Position numbers and translations under genes: made by a program. From an uncultured Alphaproteobacteria bacterium (lineage in GTDB: Bacteria > Pseudomonadota > Alphaproteobacteria > Rhodobacterales > Rhodobacteraceae), in the NCBI GenBank assembly GCA_902573735.1, contig CACGLH010000011.1:1-41727 (forward strand): a stretch of DNA of 41,727 bases. Direction: 5' to 3'. Shown one piece after another: positions 8,863-18,301 of this stretch. The notes beneath the pieces are model-generated. The model worked only from the letters and a program-made list of their open reading frames with translations, ran no database searches and had not been told where the DNA came from. The stretch's first letter is position 1. Every line of letters starts with the position of its first letter.

Positions 8863-9060
8863 ATGGTAGCTCATGAGTTACAAAACACTTGCATGTTTTG
8901 AAAAAAAACCAAGGAAAAAGTAAAAAAACTTTTTCTCGGTAAGAATGCAAACATTTGTGATGAATGCGTTAAGATAGTATTTAATTTTAAAAATGGTAAT
9001 ACAGATGAAAAGTTAGTTAAACATCATTTATTAAGAAATGATTTTGATGATAATTATTAA
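8863..9060 (+). pseudogene. ClpX-type C4 zinc-finger mini-gene with in-frame TGA at a zinc-ligand Cys (pseudogene or selenoprotein)
   Basis: Read from ATG 8863 to TAA 9058 there are 65 codons with one interruption, TGA at 8899-8901. The translation around it is TCMF(TGA)KKTKEKVKKLFLGKN, followed by ANICDECVKIV. This matches the ClpX zinc-binding domain pattern CSFCGKSQxEVxKLIAGPNVYICDEC, and the TGA falls exactly where the second zinc Cys belongs. The other three ligands (codons at 8890, 8956, 8965) are intact. No ATG, GTG or TTG follows the TGA in frame, so the downstream part is made only if the TGA is read through. TGA is an ordinary stop elsewhere in the window (nadE, the GhrA-like gene). 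A point mutation, an assembly error, or selenocysteine are all possible; the sequence alone cannot decide. Confidence 0.6.
8909..8939 (+). other. Hairpin just after the in-frame TGA (possible SECIS-like element)
   Basis: GGAAAAAG (8913-8920) can pair with CTTTTTCT (8929-8936) around an 8-base loop, and CC 8909-8910 with GG 8938-8939 outside a small internal loop. It begins 8 bases after the TGA, with the apical loop about 20 bases downstream, which is in the range of bacterial SECIS hairpins. The loop starts UA and lacks the G usually required among its first bases, unless the closing G-C pair opens. The stem is mostly A-U, so it may be chance. Confidence 0.25.
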
Positions 9061-9103
9061 TTAAATATTTTATAATTATTTTTTAAATGACTTGAGAGTA
9101 TAT

Positions 9104-9121
9104 CCTTTTTATGTAAAAAGG
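9104..9121. repeat. 18-bp palindrome between the zinc-finger mini-gene and tRNA-Arg
   Basis: CCTTTTTATGTAAAAAGG has 8-base arms around TG. No T-run follows, so it is not a standard terminator on the plus strand; it could be an operator or a weak transcript end. Two copies of GTTTGCGC (9137-9144 and 9156-9163, 19 bases apart) lie between it and the tRNA. Confidence 0.4.
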
Positions 9122-9174
9122 AGATTCGTCTTATGGGTTTGCGCTTAAAAATAATGTTTGCGCAATTAAATTGT

Positions 9175-9251
9175 GGGCACGTAGCTCAGTTGGATAGAGC
9201 GACGGACTTCTAATCCGTAGGTCGGGGGTTCGAATCCTCCCGTGCTCACCA
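9175..9251 (+). tRNA. tRNA-Arg (anticodon TCT)
   Basis: A complete cloverleaf of 77 bases. The acceptor stem GGGCACG pairs with CGTGCTC (one G-U), followed by discriminator A and encoded CCA. The D arm is GCTC-AGTTGGAT-AGAGC, the anticodon arm ACGGA-CTTCTAA-TCCGT, and the T arm GGGGG-TTCGAAT-CCTCC. The anticodon TCT reads AGA/AGG arginine codons, the preferred Arg codons in this AT-rich sequence. It stands alone and converges on the NDUFS4-like gene. Confidence 0.97.
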
Positions 9252-9273
9252 AATCCTATGAAATTTTACAAAA

Positions 9274-9585
9274 TTAATGTGTCCATGGTATTTTTTTATT
9301 ATATGCAAAATTGTCACCATATCCATTTTCCCTAATGATATGTTTTCTAGAGTTAGCATAGAGAACAGTATATGGTATCCCATTTTTTTTTGCATAATTA
9401 ATAGCTACTTCTTTTGACTCAAACCATAGTTGTACCTGACTATTTGTATCACTAGATCCAGTCCATCCCATAAGTGGTTCAATTGATTTAGCCATATCAT
9501 ATTCTAATTCTAACACCCATTTTTTTGTTTGTGCCATTCCAGATTGCATTGCGGTTTTTGAGGGCTTGTATATTCTTGCTACCAT
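9274..9585 (-). CDS. NADH dehydrogenase accessory subunit, NDUFS4-like (ETC_C1 family)
   Basis: A 103-residue protein matching the conserved alphaproteobacterial/mitochondrial complex I accessory subunit (18 kDa, NDUFS4 type). It begins ARIYKPSKTAMQSGMAQTKK and holds the family signature PLMGWTGSSDTNSQVQLWF, then KEVAINYAKKNGIPY. It acts as a peripheral-arm subunit of complex I at the inner membrane. In this group the gene is often away from the nuo operon, as here. It is transcribed away from uvrB, with about 150 bases of shared AT-rich promoter region between them. I saw no clear ribosome site ahead of the ATG. Confidence 0.93.
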   Translation of the reverse strand: MVARIYKPSKTAMQSGMAQTKKWVLELEYDMAKSIEPLMGWTGSSDTNSQVQLWFESKEVAINYAKKNGIPYTVLYANSRKHIIRENGYGDNFAYNKKIPWTH

Positions 9586-9736
9586 TTTAATAAGGAAAAT
9601 ATTATTATTGAAGTAATCTTTATGAACATTAAATAAGTATCACACTATATTGGTATTAATATTCTTATAGTCAACTATTTAATTATTTTGTTTTAATTAA
9701 GATTACATATGGTTAATTAAATAATTCAAAAGAAAT

Positions 9737-11881
9737 ATGGTCGTTAAAGAAAAATTACAATCTGGTCAGATATTCAAAATTCAATCTGATTTTAAGCCTT
9801 CAGGTGATCAACCAAACGCAATTAAAGAATTAGTCGCTGGTATAAATTCATCTGAAAGAAATCAAGTACTATTAGGTGCTACTGGTACGGGAAAAACATT
9901 TACTATTGCTCATATCATTGAAAAAACTCAGAGGCCTGCAGTAATTTTAGCACCTAACAAAACTTTAGCAGCTCAACTTTATGGTGAATTCAAGACATTC
10001 TTTCCAGATAATGCAGTAGAATATTTTGTGTCTTTCTATGATTATTATCAACCTGAAGCCTATGTTCCTAGATCTGATACTTATATAGAAAAAGATGCTC
10101 AAATAAATGAGCAAATAGATAGAATGAGACATTCTGCAACTCAAGCACTATTAGAAAGAGATGATGTTATTATAGTTGCTTCAGTTTCTTGTATATATGG
10201 TATTGGTTCAGTAGAGACATATAGCGCCATGACCCAGGATTTGAGAAAAGGTAACAATTATGAGTTACGAAAAATAGTATCCGCTTTAGTAGAACAACAA
10301 TACAGAAGAAACGATCAGGCATTCCAAAGGGGGACTTTTCGTCTAAGGGGTGACGTATTAGAGATTTGGCCTGCACACCTAGAAAGTAGAGCATGGAGGC
10401 TGTCTTTTTTTGGGGATGAACTTGAAAAACTAGACGAGTTTGATCCCCTTACTGGAGAAAAAACAAAAAAAATGAATACTGTTAGAATTTATGCAAATTC
10501 ACATTATGTTACTCCAAGACCAACACTTACTCAGGCTATAAAAAAAATAAAAATAGATTTATTAAAAAGACTTGAAGAATTAAATAAAAATAACCAATTA
10601 CTTGAAGCTCAAAGATTGGAACAGAGAACTAATTTTGACCTAGAAATGATGGAGGCTACTGGGTCTTGTAATGGGATTGAGAATTATTCTCGTTATCTTA
10701 CAGGAAGGAAACCTGGAGAGCCACCTCCAACTTTATTTGAATATATACCAAACGATGCAATTATTTTTGCTGATGAAAGTCATGTTGCGATACCTCAACT
10801 AGGCGGTATGTACAGGGGAGATCACAGAAGAAAGCTTACTCTTTCAGAGCATGGATTTAGATTACCTTCATGCATGGACAATAGACCATTGAAATTTGAG
10901 GAATGGGATGCAATGAGGCCACAATCAATATTTGTTTCAGCAACACCTGGTAATTGGGAGTTATCATCAACTCAAGGAGTTTTTGTTGAACAAATAATAA
11001 GACCAACTGGTTTAATCGATCCACCAGTAGAAATTAGACCAATTCAAAATCAGGTTGATGATCTTTTGTATGAAGTAAATATTGCATCAAAAAACAATCT
11101 AAGAACTTTATGTACTGTTCTAACTAAGAGGATGGCAGAGGACCTTACTGAGTTTTTAAATGAAAAAGGTGTGAGAGTTCGATATCTTCATTCAGATATT
11201 GACACTTTAGAAAGAATAGAAATTATAAGAGATTTAAGGCTTGGTACATTTGATGTTCTTATAGGTATAAATCTTCTGAGAGAGGGTCTAGATATACCTG
11301 AATGTGGTTTAGTAGCTATTTTGGACGCCGATAAAGAAGGATTCTTAAGATCTCAAACTTCGCTTATACAAACAATTGGGCGTGCTGCAAGGAATGTGGA
11401 TGGTAAAGTTATAATGTATGCTGATAAAATTACAGGCAGCATAAAAGTAGCTATTGAAGAAACTAAAAGAAGAAGAGAAAAACAAATTGCATATAATAAT
11501 GTTAATAAAATTACTCCTGAAAGTATAAAGAAAAACGTAAAAGATGTTTTAGAAGGAGTATTTGAGGGTAAAACTGATTTAGAAAGAGTAACTGCAAAAA
11601 TTGATACTAAAAAATATGGAGATAATTTACAAGCACACCTTAATGGGATGAGGAAAGAAATGTTTGCAGCTGCTGAAAATTTGGAATTTGAAGAAGCTGC
11701 ACGACTTCGTGATGAGATTAATAAGCTTGAAAAAGTTGAACTATCAATTATGGATAATCCTTTTTTAAGGCAATCAGATATAAATCTTGAAAATGAAAAT
11801 AGCTTAAAAAAAACAAAAGGTAGATCAAAAGGAGGAATTGCAGGAACGCGCACTGTAAGAAGTAAAGCTAGAACAATTTAA
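9737..11881 (+). CDS. uvrB: Excinuclease ABC subunit B
   Basis: Damage-verifying helicase of nucleotide excision repair, working with UvrA and UvrC. At 714 residues it is full length. The Walker A motif GATGTGKT (residues 47-54), the beta-hairpin region [20 protein letters not shown], the DEAD-like IFADESH, helicase motif [10 protein letters not shown], and motif [11 protein letters not shown] are all present. The UvrC-binding UVR motif lies near the C-terminus ([15 protein letters not shown]). The C-terminal basic tail ([20 protein letters not shown]) is typical of alphaproteobacterial UvrB. It stands alone; neither flanking gene is on the same strand. Confidence 0.98.
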   Translation: MVVKEKLQSGQIFKIQSDFKPSGDQPNAIKELVAGINSSERNQVLLGATGTGKTFTIAHIIEKTQRPAVILAPNKTLAAQLYGEFKTFFPDNAVEYFVSFYDYYQPEAYVPRSDTYIEKDAQINEQIDRMRHSATQALLERDDVIIVASVSCIYGIGSVETYSAMTQDLRKGNNYELRKIVSALVEQQYRRNDQAFQRGTFRLRGDVLEIWPAHLESRAWRLSFFGDELEKLDEFDPLTGEKTKKMNTVRIYANSHYVTPRPTLTQAIKKIKIDLLKRLEELNKNNQLLEAQRLEQRTNFDLEMMEATGSCNGIENYSRYLTGRKPGEPPPTLFEYIPNDAIIFADESHVAIPQLGGMYRGDHRRKLTLSEHGFRLPSCMDNRPLKFEEWDAMRPQSIFVSATPGNWELSSTQGVFVEQIIRPTGLIDPPVEIRPIQNQVDDLLYEVNIASKNNLRTLCTVLTKRMAEDLTEFLNEKGVRVRYLHSDIDTLERIEIIRDLRLGTFDVLIGINLLREGLDIPECGLVAILDADKEGFLRSQTSLIQTIGRAARNVDGKVIMYADKITGSIKVAIEETKRRREKQIAYNNVNKITPESIKKNVKDVLEGVFEGKTDLERVTAKIDTKKYGDNLQAHLNGMRKEMFAAAENLEFEEAARLRDEINKLEKVELSIMDNPFLRQSDINLENENSLKKTKGRSKGGIAGTRTVRSKARTI

Positions 11882-11892
11882 GGAAACTAATA

Positions 11893-12348
11893 TCAAACCC
11901 CAGATTGAGCTTTTTTCACTTGATAAACCCCGTTAATTAACCAGTTATCTTCACCATAATTTTTTATTTCATAATCAAACGTAAAAATTCTTTCATTTTT
12001 ATCTATAAAAAGGACTCTCTGTATCAAGCTTTCATTATAAAAAGTAAATTCCAAAAACTTGAATTCTTTTGGTGCCCAAATCATTGGGTATGAAGACTTA
12101 ACCATAGACCCAAATATATCTGCATTCTTGAACATAGATTTAATTACAGGCGATGCAAATGAGTAAGCTTCTTTAGTATCATAATTTAGAAAAGCACTTA
12201 TTTGAGAAGATATAATTAGTTGGGCTTTGTTCTCAAGATTTGAAATACTGTCATCATTCGCAAATGTTTTTTTACTGTAAAAAGCAACAAAAAAAACTGA
12301 GGAAAATGCAAAATATATAAGAAAAATATTCCTGATTAAAATACTCAT
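11893..12348 (-). CDS. DUF4864 family exported or membrane-anchored protein
   Basis: A 151-residue protein with a hydrophobic N-terminal segment (residues 5-24, LIRNIFLIYFAFSSVFFVAF) ending near TFAND, read as a signal peptide or anchor. The rest matches DUF4864: QISAFLNYDTKEAYSFASP, then MFKNADIFGSMVKSSYP, and a C-terminal NWLINGVYQVKK. The family has a nuclear-transport-factor-2-like look and is common in Alphaproteobacteria, but its function is unknown. It ends with TGA and is convergent with uvrB. An 83-base gap separates it from lysS upstream on the same strand, so co-transcription with lysS is possible. Confidence 0.8.
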   Translation of the reverse strand: MSILIRNIFLIYFAFSSVFFVAFYSKKTFANDDSISNLENKAQLIISSQISAFLNYDTKEAYSFASPVIKSMFKNADIFGSMVKSSYPMIWAPKEFKFLEFTFYNESLIQRVLFIDKNERIFTFDYEIKNYGEDNWLINGVYQVKKAQSGV

Positions 12349-12431
12349 TATTTCACCTTTATATATAGTTTTGTATTGGATATATAATTATAGATATTGA
12401 AAATTAAATAGAAAAAATCCATTGATGAATT

Positions 12432-14003
12432 TTATTCACCAGCTATTTTTTTTGAAATAAGGTTTCTTGTTTCTTCAATTCCATATATAGATATGAAACC
12501 ACCCAATCTAGGTCCAGTCTTTGTTCCTAGAATTATCTCGTAAAAAGCAGAAAACCAATCCTTAAGGTTTTCAAAATTATTTTCTTTTCCTACAGAAAAC
12601 AATAAAGATTGGATTTCTTGGATTTCACTCTCTTTAGGTAGTTCTCCCAACTTTGAATGAAGATCAGCTAATGCTGTTTTTTCTTTTGCAGTAGCTTTAC
12701 GAAATTTTTTTGAAGGTTTCACAAAGTCTTGGTAATAATTTATAGCATATTTTACAGCTTTTTTTAAATCAGTATGCTTATCAGCTTCAATGTTTGGCTT
12801 ATATCTTTTAATGAATGTCCACAATGTTTTTTCATCTTCTGATCCTGAAGCTGAAACTAGGTTTAATAGCATTGAGAAATTAATAATCATATTTGAGATT
12901 GGAGGATTTCCTGAATGAACGTGCCAAACTGGATTATTTATTCTCTCCAGCTCTGTTTGTTCAACAAATTTATTCAAATTTTGGTGGTACTCATCTACCA
13001 TTTTGGGAATAACATCAAAATATAGTCTCTTTGCAGTTTTGGGTTTTTGGAACATAAAAAAACTCAAAGAATCTCTATCAGCATATCTTAACCAGTCTTC
13101 CATTGATAATCCATTACCTTTAGATTTAGATATTTTTTGTCCTTGTTCATCTAAGAAAAGTTCATAATTCAATAATTCAGGTGGTTTACCTCCTATAATT
13201 TTACAAATTTTTGCTGCTAGTTCAGCTGATGGTATAAGATCTTTCCCAAACATTTCATAATCCACTTCTAAAGCTAACCATCTCATAGCCCAATCAGGTT
13301 TCCACTGTAGTTTTACATTTCCTGATTTAATGGATAATTCAACTTTTTCTCCATTAGGTTCTGTGTATATAATAGTACCTTTATTTTTATTTATTTTTTC
13401 AATAGCGACCTGTAAGACTTTACCTGTGATTGGGCTTATAGGAAGGAAAGGAGAGTATGTTTTCTTCCTTTCATCTCTTAATGAAGGTAAAATTACTGCC
13501 ATTATATTTTCGTAATTTTCTAAAATTTTAATTAAAGCTTCGTCAAATGCACCATCCTTATAATTCTTGGTTGCTGATTCAAAATTATATTTCAAATTAT
13601 AGTTGTCGAGGAATTCTTTTAATTTAGCATTATTGTGATCCCCAAAGCTCTCAAATTTATCAAAAGGATCTCTCACAGAAGTCAAAGGTAAATCAAGGTC
13701 TGCTTCTAATTTTTTTGAGTTGGGAATATTGGTTGGTACTTTTCTCAAACCATCTAAATCATCAGAGAAACATACTAACCTAGTTGGGATATCACTTAAA
13801 CAAGAGAAAGCTGTTCTTACCATGTTTGTTCTTAAAACTTCACCAAAAGTCCCAATATGAGGTAATCCAGATGGACCATAACCAGTTTGAAAAGTGACAA
13901 TTTTTTTTTCTTTATCTTCTTTTGAGATACGTTTCAAAACCCTTTTTGCCTCAAAAAAAGGCCATGAATTAATTTGGTTATAATTAGTTTTATCAACTTT
14001 CAT
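12432..14003 (-). CDS. lysS: Lysyl-tRNA synthetase, class I (archaeal type)
   Basis: Charges tRNA-Lys. It is the class I form (LysRS1), not the common bacterial class II form: the HIGH-type motif is GPSGLPHIGTFGE (about residues 44-56) and the KMSKS motif is KISKSKGNG (about 290). At 523 residues it is normal for LysRS1. Class I LysRS is standard in Alphaproteobacteria, so this is a lineage marker and not a recent transfer. It shares a short (about 100-base) divergent promoter region with the TerB-like gene. Confidence 0.96.
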   Translation of the reverse strand: MKVDKTNYNQINSWPFFEAKRVLKRISKEDKEKKIVTFQTGYGPSGLPHIGTFGEVLRTNMVRTAFSCLSDIPTRLVCFSDDLDGLRKVPTNIPNSKKLEADLDLPLTSVRDPFDKFESFGDHNNAKLKEFLDNYNLKYNFESATKNYKDGAFDEALIKILENYENIMAVILPSLRDERKKTYSPFLPISPITGKVLQVAIEKINKNKGTIIYTEPNGEKVELSIKSGNVKLQWKPDWAMRWLALEVDYEMFGKDLIPSAELAAKICKIIGGKPPELLNYELFLDEQGQKISKSKGNGLSMEDWLRYADRDSLSFFMFQKPKTAKRLYFDVIPKMVDEYHQNLNKFVEQTELERINNPVWHVHSGNPPISNMIINFSMLLNLVSASGSEDEKTLWTFIKRYKPNIEADKHTDLKKAVKYAINYYQDFVKPSKKFRKATAKEKTALADLHSKLGELPKESEIQEIQSLLFSVGKENNFENLKDWFSAFYEIILGTKTGPRLGGFISIYGIEETRNLISKKIAGE

Positions 14004-14108
14004 TAGAAATATTCTTTAAAAAATTAAACTGAAAAATTATGATAAGAATTTATTATCCCTCATTTAATAGGTCGTCAAATTAAAAAAAATATGATATGTT
14101 TTAGTATA

Positions 14109-14543
14109 ATGTCGAAAAATACAAACACCAACGGATTGATGAATGCACAGGATGCATTAGTTGCAATAATGGTAGCAGGTGGTGCATCTGATGAAAATAT
14201 TTCAAATAGAGAATTAGTATCTATCAGCAGAATAGTAGATCATTTGCCAATATTTAAAAGTTATGATCCATCAAAAATTAAAATTATAGCAGAAACTGTT
14301 TTTGATCTTTTTGAAGAAGAAGATGGATTAGATGCATTATTTGGTTTGATTAAGGAAGCATTACCTGAAAAATTATATGAAACAGCATATGCATTGGCTT
14401 GTGATGTTGCAGCAGCTGATGGTAAACTCCCTGAGGTACAATTACGTTTTTTAGAAGAAATTAGACATGAACTTAATATTGATCGATTGCATGGAGCAGC
14501 TATTGAAAGAGGTGCTAGAGCAAGACATATGTTAATTGAATAA
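14109..14543 (+). CDS. TerB-like (tellurite resistance TerB / DjlA-N fold) protein
   Basis: A small helical protein; from MSKNTNTNG it has 144 residues. An in-frame ATG six codons earlier (14091) is the alternative start; neither has a clear ribosome site. The sequence shows the TerB pattern: MNAQDALVAIMVAGGASDENISNREL, then ALACDVAAADGKLPEVQLRFLEEIR, with acidic residues in the AAADG turn that suggest metal binding. Exact function is unknown; in many Alphaproteobacteria such proteins have nothing to do with tellurite. It diverges from lysS and converges on nadD. Confidence 0.75.
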   Translation: MSKNTNTNGLMNAQDALVAIMVAGGASDENISNRELVSISRIVDHLPIFKSYDPSKIKIIAETVFDLFEEEDGLDALFGLIKEALPEKLYETAYALACDVAAADGKLPEVQLRFLEEIRHELNIDRLHGAAIERGARARHMLIE

Positions 14544-14553
14544 AATAATTAAG

Positions 14554-15153
14554 TTAGTTATGGCGATATTCTTTTTTTCGAATTTCTGTTGATGAAATAT
14601 TTCTCATTGGTCCAGTAATTAAAGTCCAAACAGGAGGGATATAATTAGATAGTATAATAGATTTTTCTTTTGGAAGTCTGTAGTTTCCAAATTTAATGGC
14701 AGTATGAGATAACCCTGCTTTGATTTGCTCCTCTGGTCTTGCTAAAACACCAACTGGAATGTTTTTCATTATCCAATCCCAATTTTTCCAATGATGAAAA
14801 TTTATTAGATTATCTGCTCCCATTAACCACACAAACTTGGTGGTTGGATATAATTTTTTTAATTTAATCAAAGTTTGAAAAGTGTATTTTGTTTTAAACT
14901 TTCTCTCTAGATCAGTGATTACGACTGAGGGATGATTCATAATTATTTTTGAAGCAAGAAATCTTGAATTTATATCTGATGGTATTACACTTTTTATTGG
15001 GTTTTCAGGACATACTAACCACCATATTTTAGACAAATTAAAAATCTTAAGTGCAAGTTTTGTAATATGTACATGACCTTCGTGTGGTGGATCAAAAGAG
15101 CCACCCAACAAGCCAATTGTCAAACCCGGTTCAACTGAAGGAAATCCCTGCAT
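14554..15153 (-). CDS. nadD: Nicotinate-nucleotide adenylyltransferase
   Basis: Transfers AMP from ATP to nicotinate mononucleotide to give deamido-NAD, the substrate of NadE, which is also in this window. The nucleotidyltransferase signature GLLGGSFDPPHEGHVHIT is near the N-terminus (about residues 14-31), and the second motif ISSTEIRKKE is at the C-terminus. Also visible are WLMGADNLINFHHWKNWD and PVGVLARPE, both NadD-typical. 199 residues is a normal length. It is convergent with the TerB-like gene. Confidence 0.95.
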   Translation of the reverse strand: MQGFPSVEPGLTIGLLGGSFDPPHEGHVHITKLALKIFNLSKIWWLVCPENPIKSVIPSDINSRFLASKIIMNHPSVVITDLERKFKTKYTFQTLIKLKKLYPTTKFVWLMGADNLINFHHWKNWDWIMKNIPVGVLARPEEQIKAGLSHTAIKFGNYRLPKEKSIILSNYIPPVWTLITGPMRNISSTEIRKKEYRHN

Positions 15154-15294
15154 TTTTTTTGCCTAAGATTATAATATGAAAGTAAACATATATCTTATTA
15201 TCATAATAAACTCTAAAAAACTCCTTATTGCTTTAAAGTATTTTTTTTTCTAAATAAAATGTAAAAATTATCGAACTTATTTAAGGTATAAATT

Positions 15295-16962
15295 ATGTCT
15301 TCAGTTAAATATATTTATCATATGCAAGATCTAACTAAATCTTTCCCAGGTGGCAAGAAATGTTTTGAAAATATCCATCTTTCATTTTTACCTGGTGTTA
15401 AAATTGGTGTAGTTGGAGTTAATGGTGCTGGTAAAAGTAGTCTTATGAAAATTATGGCTGGATTAGATAAAGATTACATAGGTGAAGCATGGGCTGCGGA
15501 AAATGTTAATGTAGGATATTTACCACAAGAACCCATATTAGATAGTAATCTAACTGTAAGAGAAAATATTTTAACAGCTGTAGCCGATAAAAAGGCATTA
15601 ATTGACGAATTTAATAATGTAGCAGAAAAATTAGCTAATAATTATTCTGAAGAAATAATGGAGCAGATGACTGAACTTCAAGACAAAATTGATGCTCAAA
15701 ATCTTTGGGAATTAGATAATCAAATAAATATAGCTATGGATGCATTGAGATGCCCAAGTGATGAGTCAAATATTAAAGAACTATCAGGAGGTGAAAAACG
15801 AAGGGTTGCTTTATGTCAACTTTTATTAAATTCACCTGAGTTATTATTGTTAGATGAACCAACTAACCATTTAGATGCGGAAACCATTGATTGGTTGCAA
15901 AGATTTTTAATTGATTACAAGGGTACCTGCTTGATAGTCACACATGATAGGTATTTTCTTGATCAAATTACAGGATGGATACTTGAACTAGATAGAGGTA
16001 AAGGTCTACCATATGAAGGTAATTATTCATCTTGGCTTGAACAGAAAACTCAAAGGTTAGAACTTGAGGGAAAAGAGGATAAAAAGAAACAAAAAGTTCT
16101 AGAAAAGGAATTGGAGTGGATAAGACAGGGCGCCAAAGCTCGTCAGGCCAAGCAGAAAGCAAGAATTAAATCATATGAAGAACTAGCTAACTCTTCTGAA
16201 AGAGTTAAGCAAAATAATGCACAGATTATTATTCCCAATGGAGAAAGACTTGGGTCTAAAGTGATTGAAGTGAAAAATTTAGGAATACATTTTGAAGATA
16301 AAATTTTGTTTGATAATTTGTCCTTTTCTTTACCTCCTGGTGGAATAGTAGGAATAATTGGTCCAAATGGAGCAGGGAAAAGTACACTGTTTAAGTTAAT
16401 CATTGGTGTTGAAAAACCTTCAAACGGTGAAATTTTATTGGGTGAAACTGTAAAGCTCTCTTATGTTGATCAAAGTAGAGATGATTTAAATAACTCTAAT
16501 ACCGTATGGGAAGAAATTTCTGGAGGTCAAGAAATTGTAAAGCTTGGAGAATTAGAAGTTAATTCAAGAGCATATTGTAGTTCTTTTAATTTTAAAGGAT
16601 CTGATCAACAAAAACCAATGAGTAAATTATCAGGAGGTGAAAGAAATAGAGTTCATATAGCAAAAATGTTAAAGTCTGGTGGCAATGTTTTAATGTTGGA
16701 TGAACCAACTAATGATTTAGATGTAGAAACTCTAAGTGCATTAGAATATGCCATATCTGAATTTGCTGGAAGTGCTATGGTCATAAGTCATGATAGATTT
16801 TTTCTTAACAGGATCTGCACTCATATTTTAGCTTTTGAGGGCGATAGTCATGTTGAATGGTTTGAAGGAGATTATGATGACTATGTTAAAGATAAAAAAA
16901 GAAGATTGGGGGAGGATGCAGTCAATCCAAAAAGAACAAAATATAGAAAGTTTGTGGTTTAA
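15295..16962 (+). CDS. ettA: Energy-dependent translational throttle protein EttA (ABC-F)
   Basis: A soluble ABC-F ATPase that binds the ribosome E site and gates entry into elongation according to energy state. The 555 residues hold two ATPase cassettes. Walker A motifs are GVNGAGKSS and GPNGAGKST, ABC signatures are LSGGEKRRV and LSGGERNRV, and Walker B motifs are LLLDEPTNHLDAE and LMLDEPTNDLDVE. The charged linker between them (about 250-300, RQGAKARQAKQKAR) and the short C-terminus are those of EttA and not of Uup or ABCF antibiotic-resistance proteins. It is a single gene converging on gltX. Confidence 0.95.
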   Translation: MSSVKYIYHMQDLTKSFPGGKKCFENIHLSFLPGVKIGVVGVNGAGKSSLMKIMAGLDKDYIGEAWAAENVNVGYLPQEPILDSNLTVRENILTAVADKKALIDEFNNVAEKLANNYSEEIMEQMTELQDKIDAQNLWELDNQINIAMDALRCPSDESNIKELSGGEKRRVALCQLLLNSPELLLLDEPTNHLDAETIDWLQRFLIDYKGTCLIVTHDRYFLDQITGWILELDRGKGLPYEGNYSSWLEQKTQRLELEGKEDKKKQKVLEKELEWIRQGAKARQAKQKARIKSYEELANSSERVKQNNAQIIIPNGERLGSKVIEVKNLGIHFEDKILFDNLSFSLPPGGIVGIIGPNGAGKSTLFKLIIGVEKPSNGEILLGETVKLSYVDQSRDDLNNSNTVWEEISGGQEIVKLGELEVNSRAYCSSFNFKGSDQQKPMSKLSGGERNRVHIAKMLKSGGNVLMLDEPTNDLDVETLSALEYAISEFAGSAMVISHDRFFLNRICTHILAFEGDSHVEWFEGDYDDYVKDKKRRLGEDAVNPKRTKYRKFVV

Positions 16963-16975
16963 AATATAATATTAG

Positions 16976-18301
16976 TTAAAATTCTGGAATTTTTTTCAAG
17001 AAAGGCAATAATTTTCCCATATCAGGGCCTATATTTTTACCAGTCAAAGCTTTTCTCAAAGGTAAAAAAAGACTTTTACCTTTTCTTCCAGTTTTTTCAG
17101 AAACTTGATTGGTCCATATTTTCCAACTATTTTTATCCAGCGGTGCTTGAGGAAGAATTTTTATTGCTGTTTTAACAAATTCTAAATCCTCTTTTTCAAT
17201 TACTGGATAAATTCCATTAATGCATATATCCCACAGTTGTGATATTTCTTCCCTAGTGTTCAAATTTTCTTTGATAGCTTCCCAAAAATTTTCTTGATCG
17301 TCATTTGGTATACCTAATTCAATTAATTCCTTCTTAATAATATTAATTGGAGTTTTTCTTAATACTTTTGATGACATTGAATTTAAAAGATTTAAATCAA
17401 ATTTTGTAGGTGCAGATCCAAATGAATTTATTTCAAAGAAACTTGCAACATCATTAAGAGAATGTAATATTTTTGGTGAATTCGAAGATCCTAAGGTCGA
17501 CATTAAATTAATTAACGCCATTGGTTCTACCCCAGAATTTCTTAAATCCCTAACTGATAATGAACCAAGTCTCTTTGAGAGGTTGTCTCCTGATAAATCC
17601 ACAAGTAAAGAATGGTGTCCATAAACTGGTACATCCCCATTGAGATTTCTTATAAGTTGTATTTGTATTGCAGTATTGGTTAGATGATCTAATCCTCTTA
17701 CAACATGAGTAATATTAAAATCTATGTCATCACATACTGAAGCTAATGTATAAAGAAACTGACCATCTTCTTTTACAAAAACAGGGTCAGAAAGTGAGGC
17801 AAGATCAATTCTTACGTCACCTATAATTTTGTCTTTCCAAGAAACCCCTTTTTTATCTAATAAAAAGCGCCAATGTGGATTAATTCCATCTTTCTCATAT
17901 TTCTTATGTTCATCATGTGAAAGTTTTAGAGCAGCTCTGTCATATACAGGGGGTTTACCCATATTAAGAAGTTTTTTTCTTTTTAAATTAAGCTCGCTTT
18001 TTGTTTCATAACAAGGATAGATTTTATGTTCAATTTTTAATTTTTCAAAAACATCGATATACCTTTCAAATCTATTTGATTGTTTCTCATATAAGTCCCA
18101 TTCAATTCCTAGCCACTCTAAATCTCTTTTAATTTCGTCTTCATAAATTTGTTTTGATCTTTCAAGGTCAGTATCATCTATTCTAAGTAAAAATTTCCCT
18201 CCATTTTGTTTTGAAAGCAAAAAATTAAATAGAGCTGTTCTAATATTACCTACATGTAAATACCCTGTAGGAGACGGAGCAAACCTAGTTAAAAACTTCA
18301 T
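16976..18301 (-). CDS. gltX: Glutamyl-tRNA synthetase (short form)
   Basis: Charges tRNA with glutamate. HIGH motif: APSPTGYLHVGNIRTALFN (residues 8-26); KMSKS-type motif: NLSKRLGSLS (about 240). At 441 residues it is the short bacterial GluRS. Many Alphaproteobacteria lack GlnRS and carry two GluRS, one of which can feed the GatCAB transamidation route for tRNA-Gln; which this is cannot be told here. Its ATG overlaps the TGA stop of nadE upstream (ATGA), showing tight translational coupling. It is convergent with ettA. Confidence 0.95.
   Translation of the reverse strand: MKFLTRFAPSPTGYLHVGNIRTALFNFLLSKQNGGKFLLRIDDTDLERSKQIYEDEIKRDLEWLGIEWDLYEKQSNRFERYIDVFEKLKIEHKIYPCYETKSELNLKRKKLLNMGKPPVYDRAALKLSHDEHKKYEKDGINPHWRFLLDKKGVSWKDKIIGDVRIDLASLSDPVFVKEDGQFLYTLASVCDDIDFNITHVVRGLDHLTNTAIQIQLIRNLNGDVPVYGHHSLLVDLSGDNLSKRLGSLSVRDLRNSGVEPMALINLMSTLGSSNSPKILHSLNDVASFFEINSFGSAPTKFDLNLLNSMSSKVLRKTPINIIKKELIELGIPNDDQENFWEAIKENLNTREEISQLWDICINGIYPVIEKEDLEFVKTAIKILPQAPLDKNSWKIWTNQVSEKTGRKGKSLFLPLRKALTGKNIGPDMGKLLPFLKKIPEF

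Noticed and set aside
8899-8901. TGA reassigned to tryptophan in this genome
   Set aside because: nadE ends in TGA inside an ATGA overlap with gltX, and the GhrA-like gene also ends in TGA at the expected place. Trp would also not fit a zinc-ligand position.
12432-14003. Class I lysyl-tRNA synthetase as a horizontal transfer from archaea
   Set aside because: LysRS1 is the normal form in Alphaproteobacteria, and base composition matches the neighbours.
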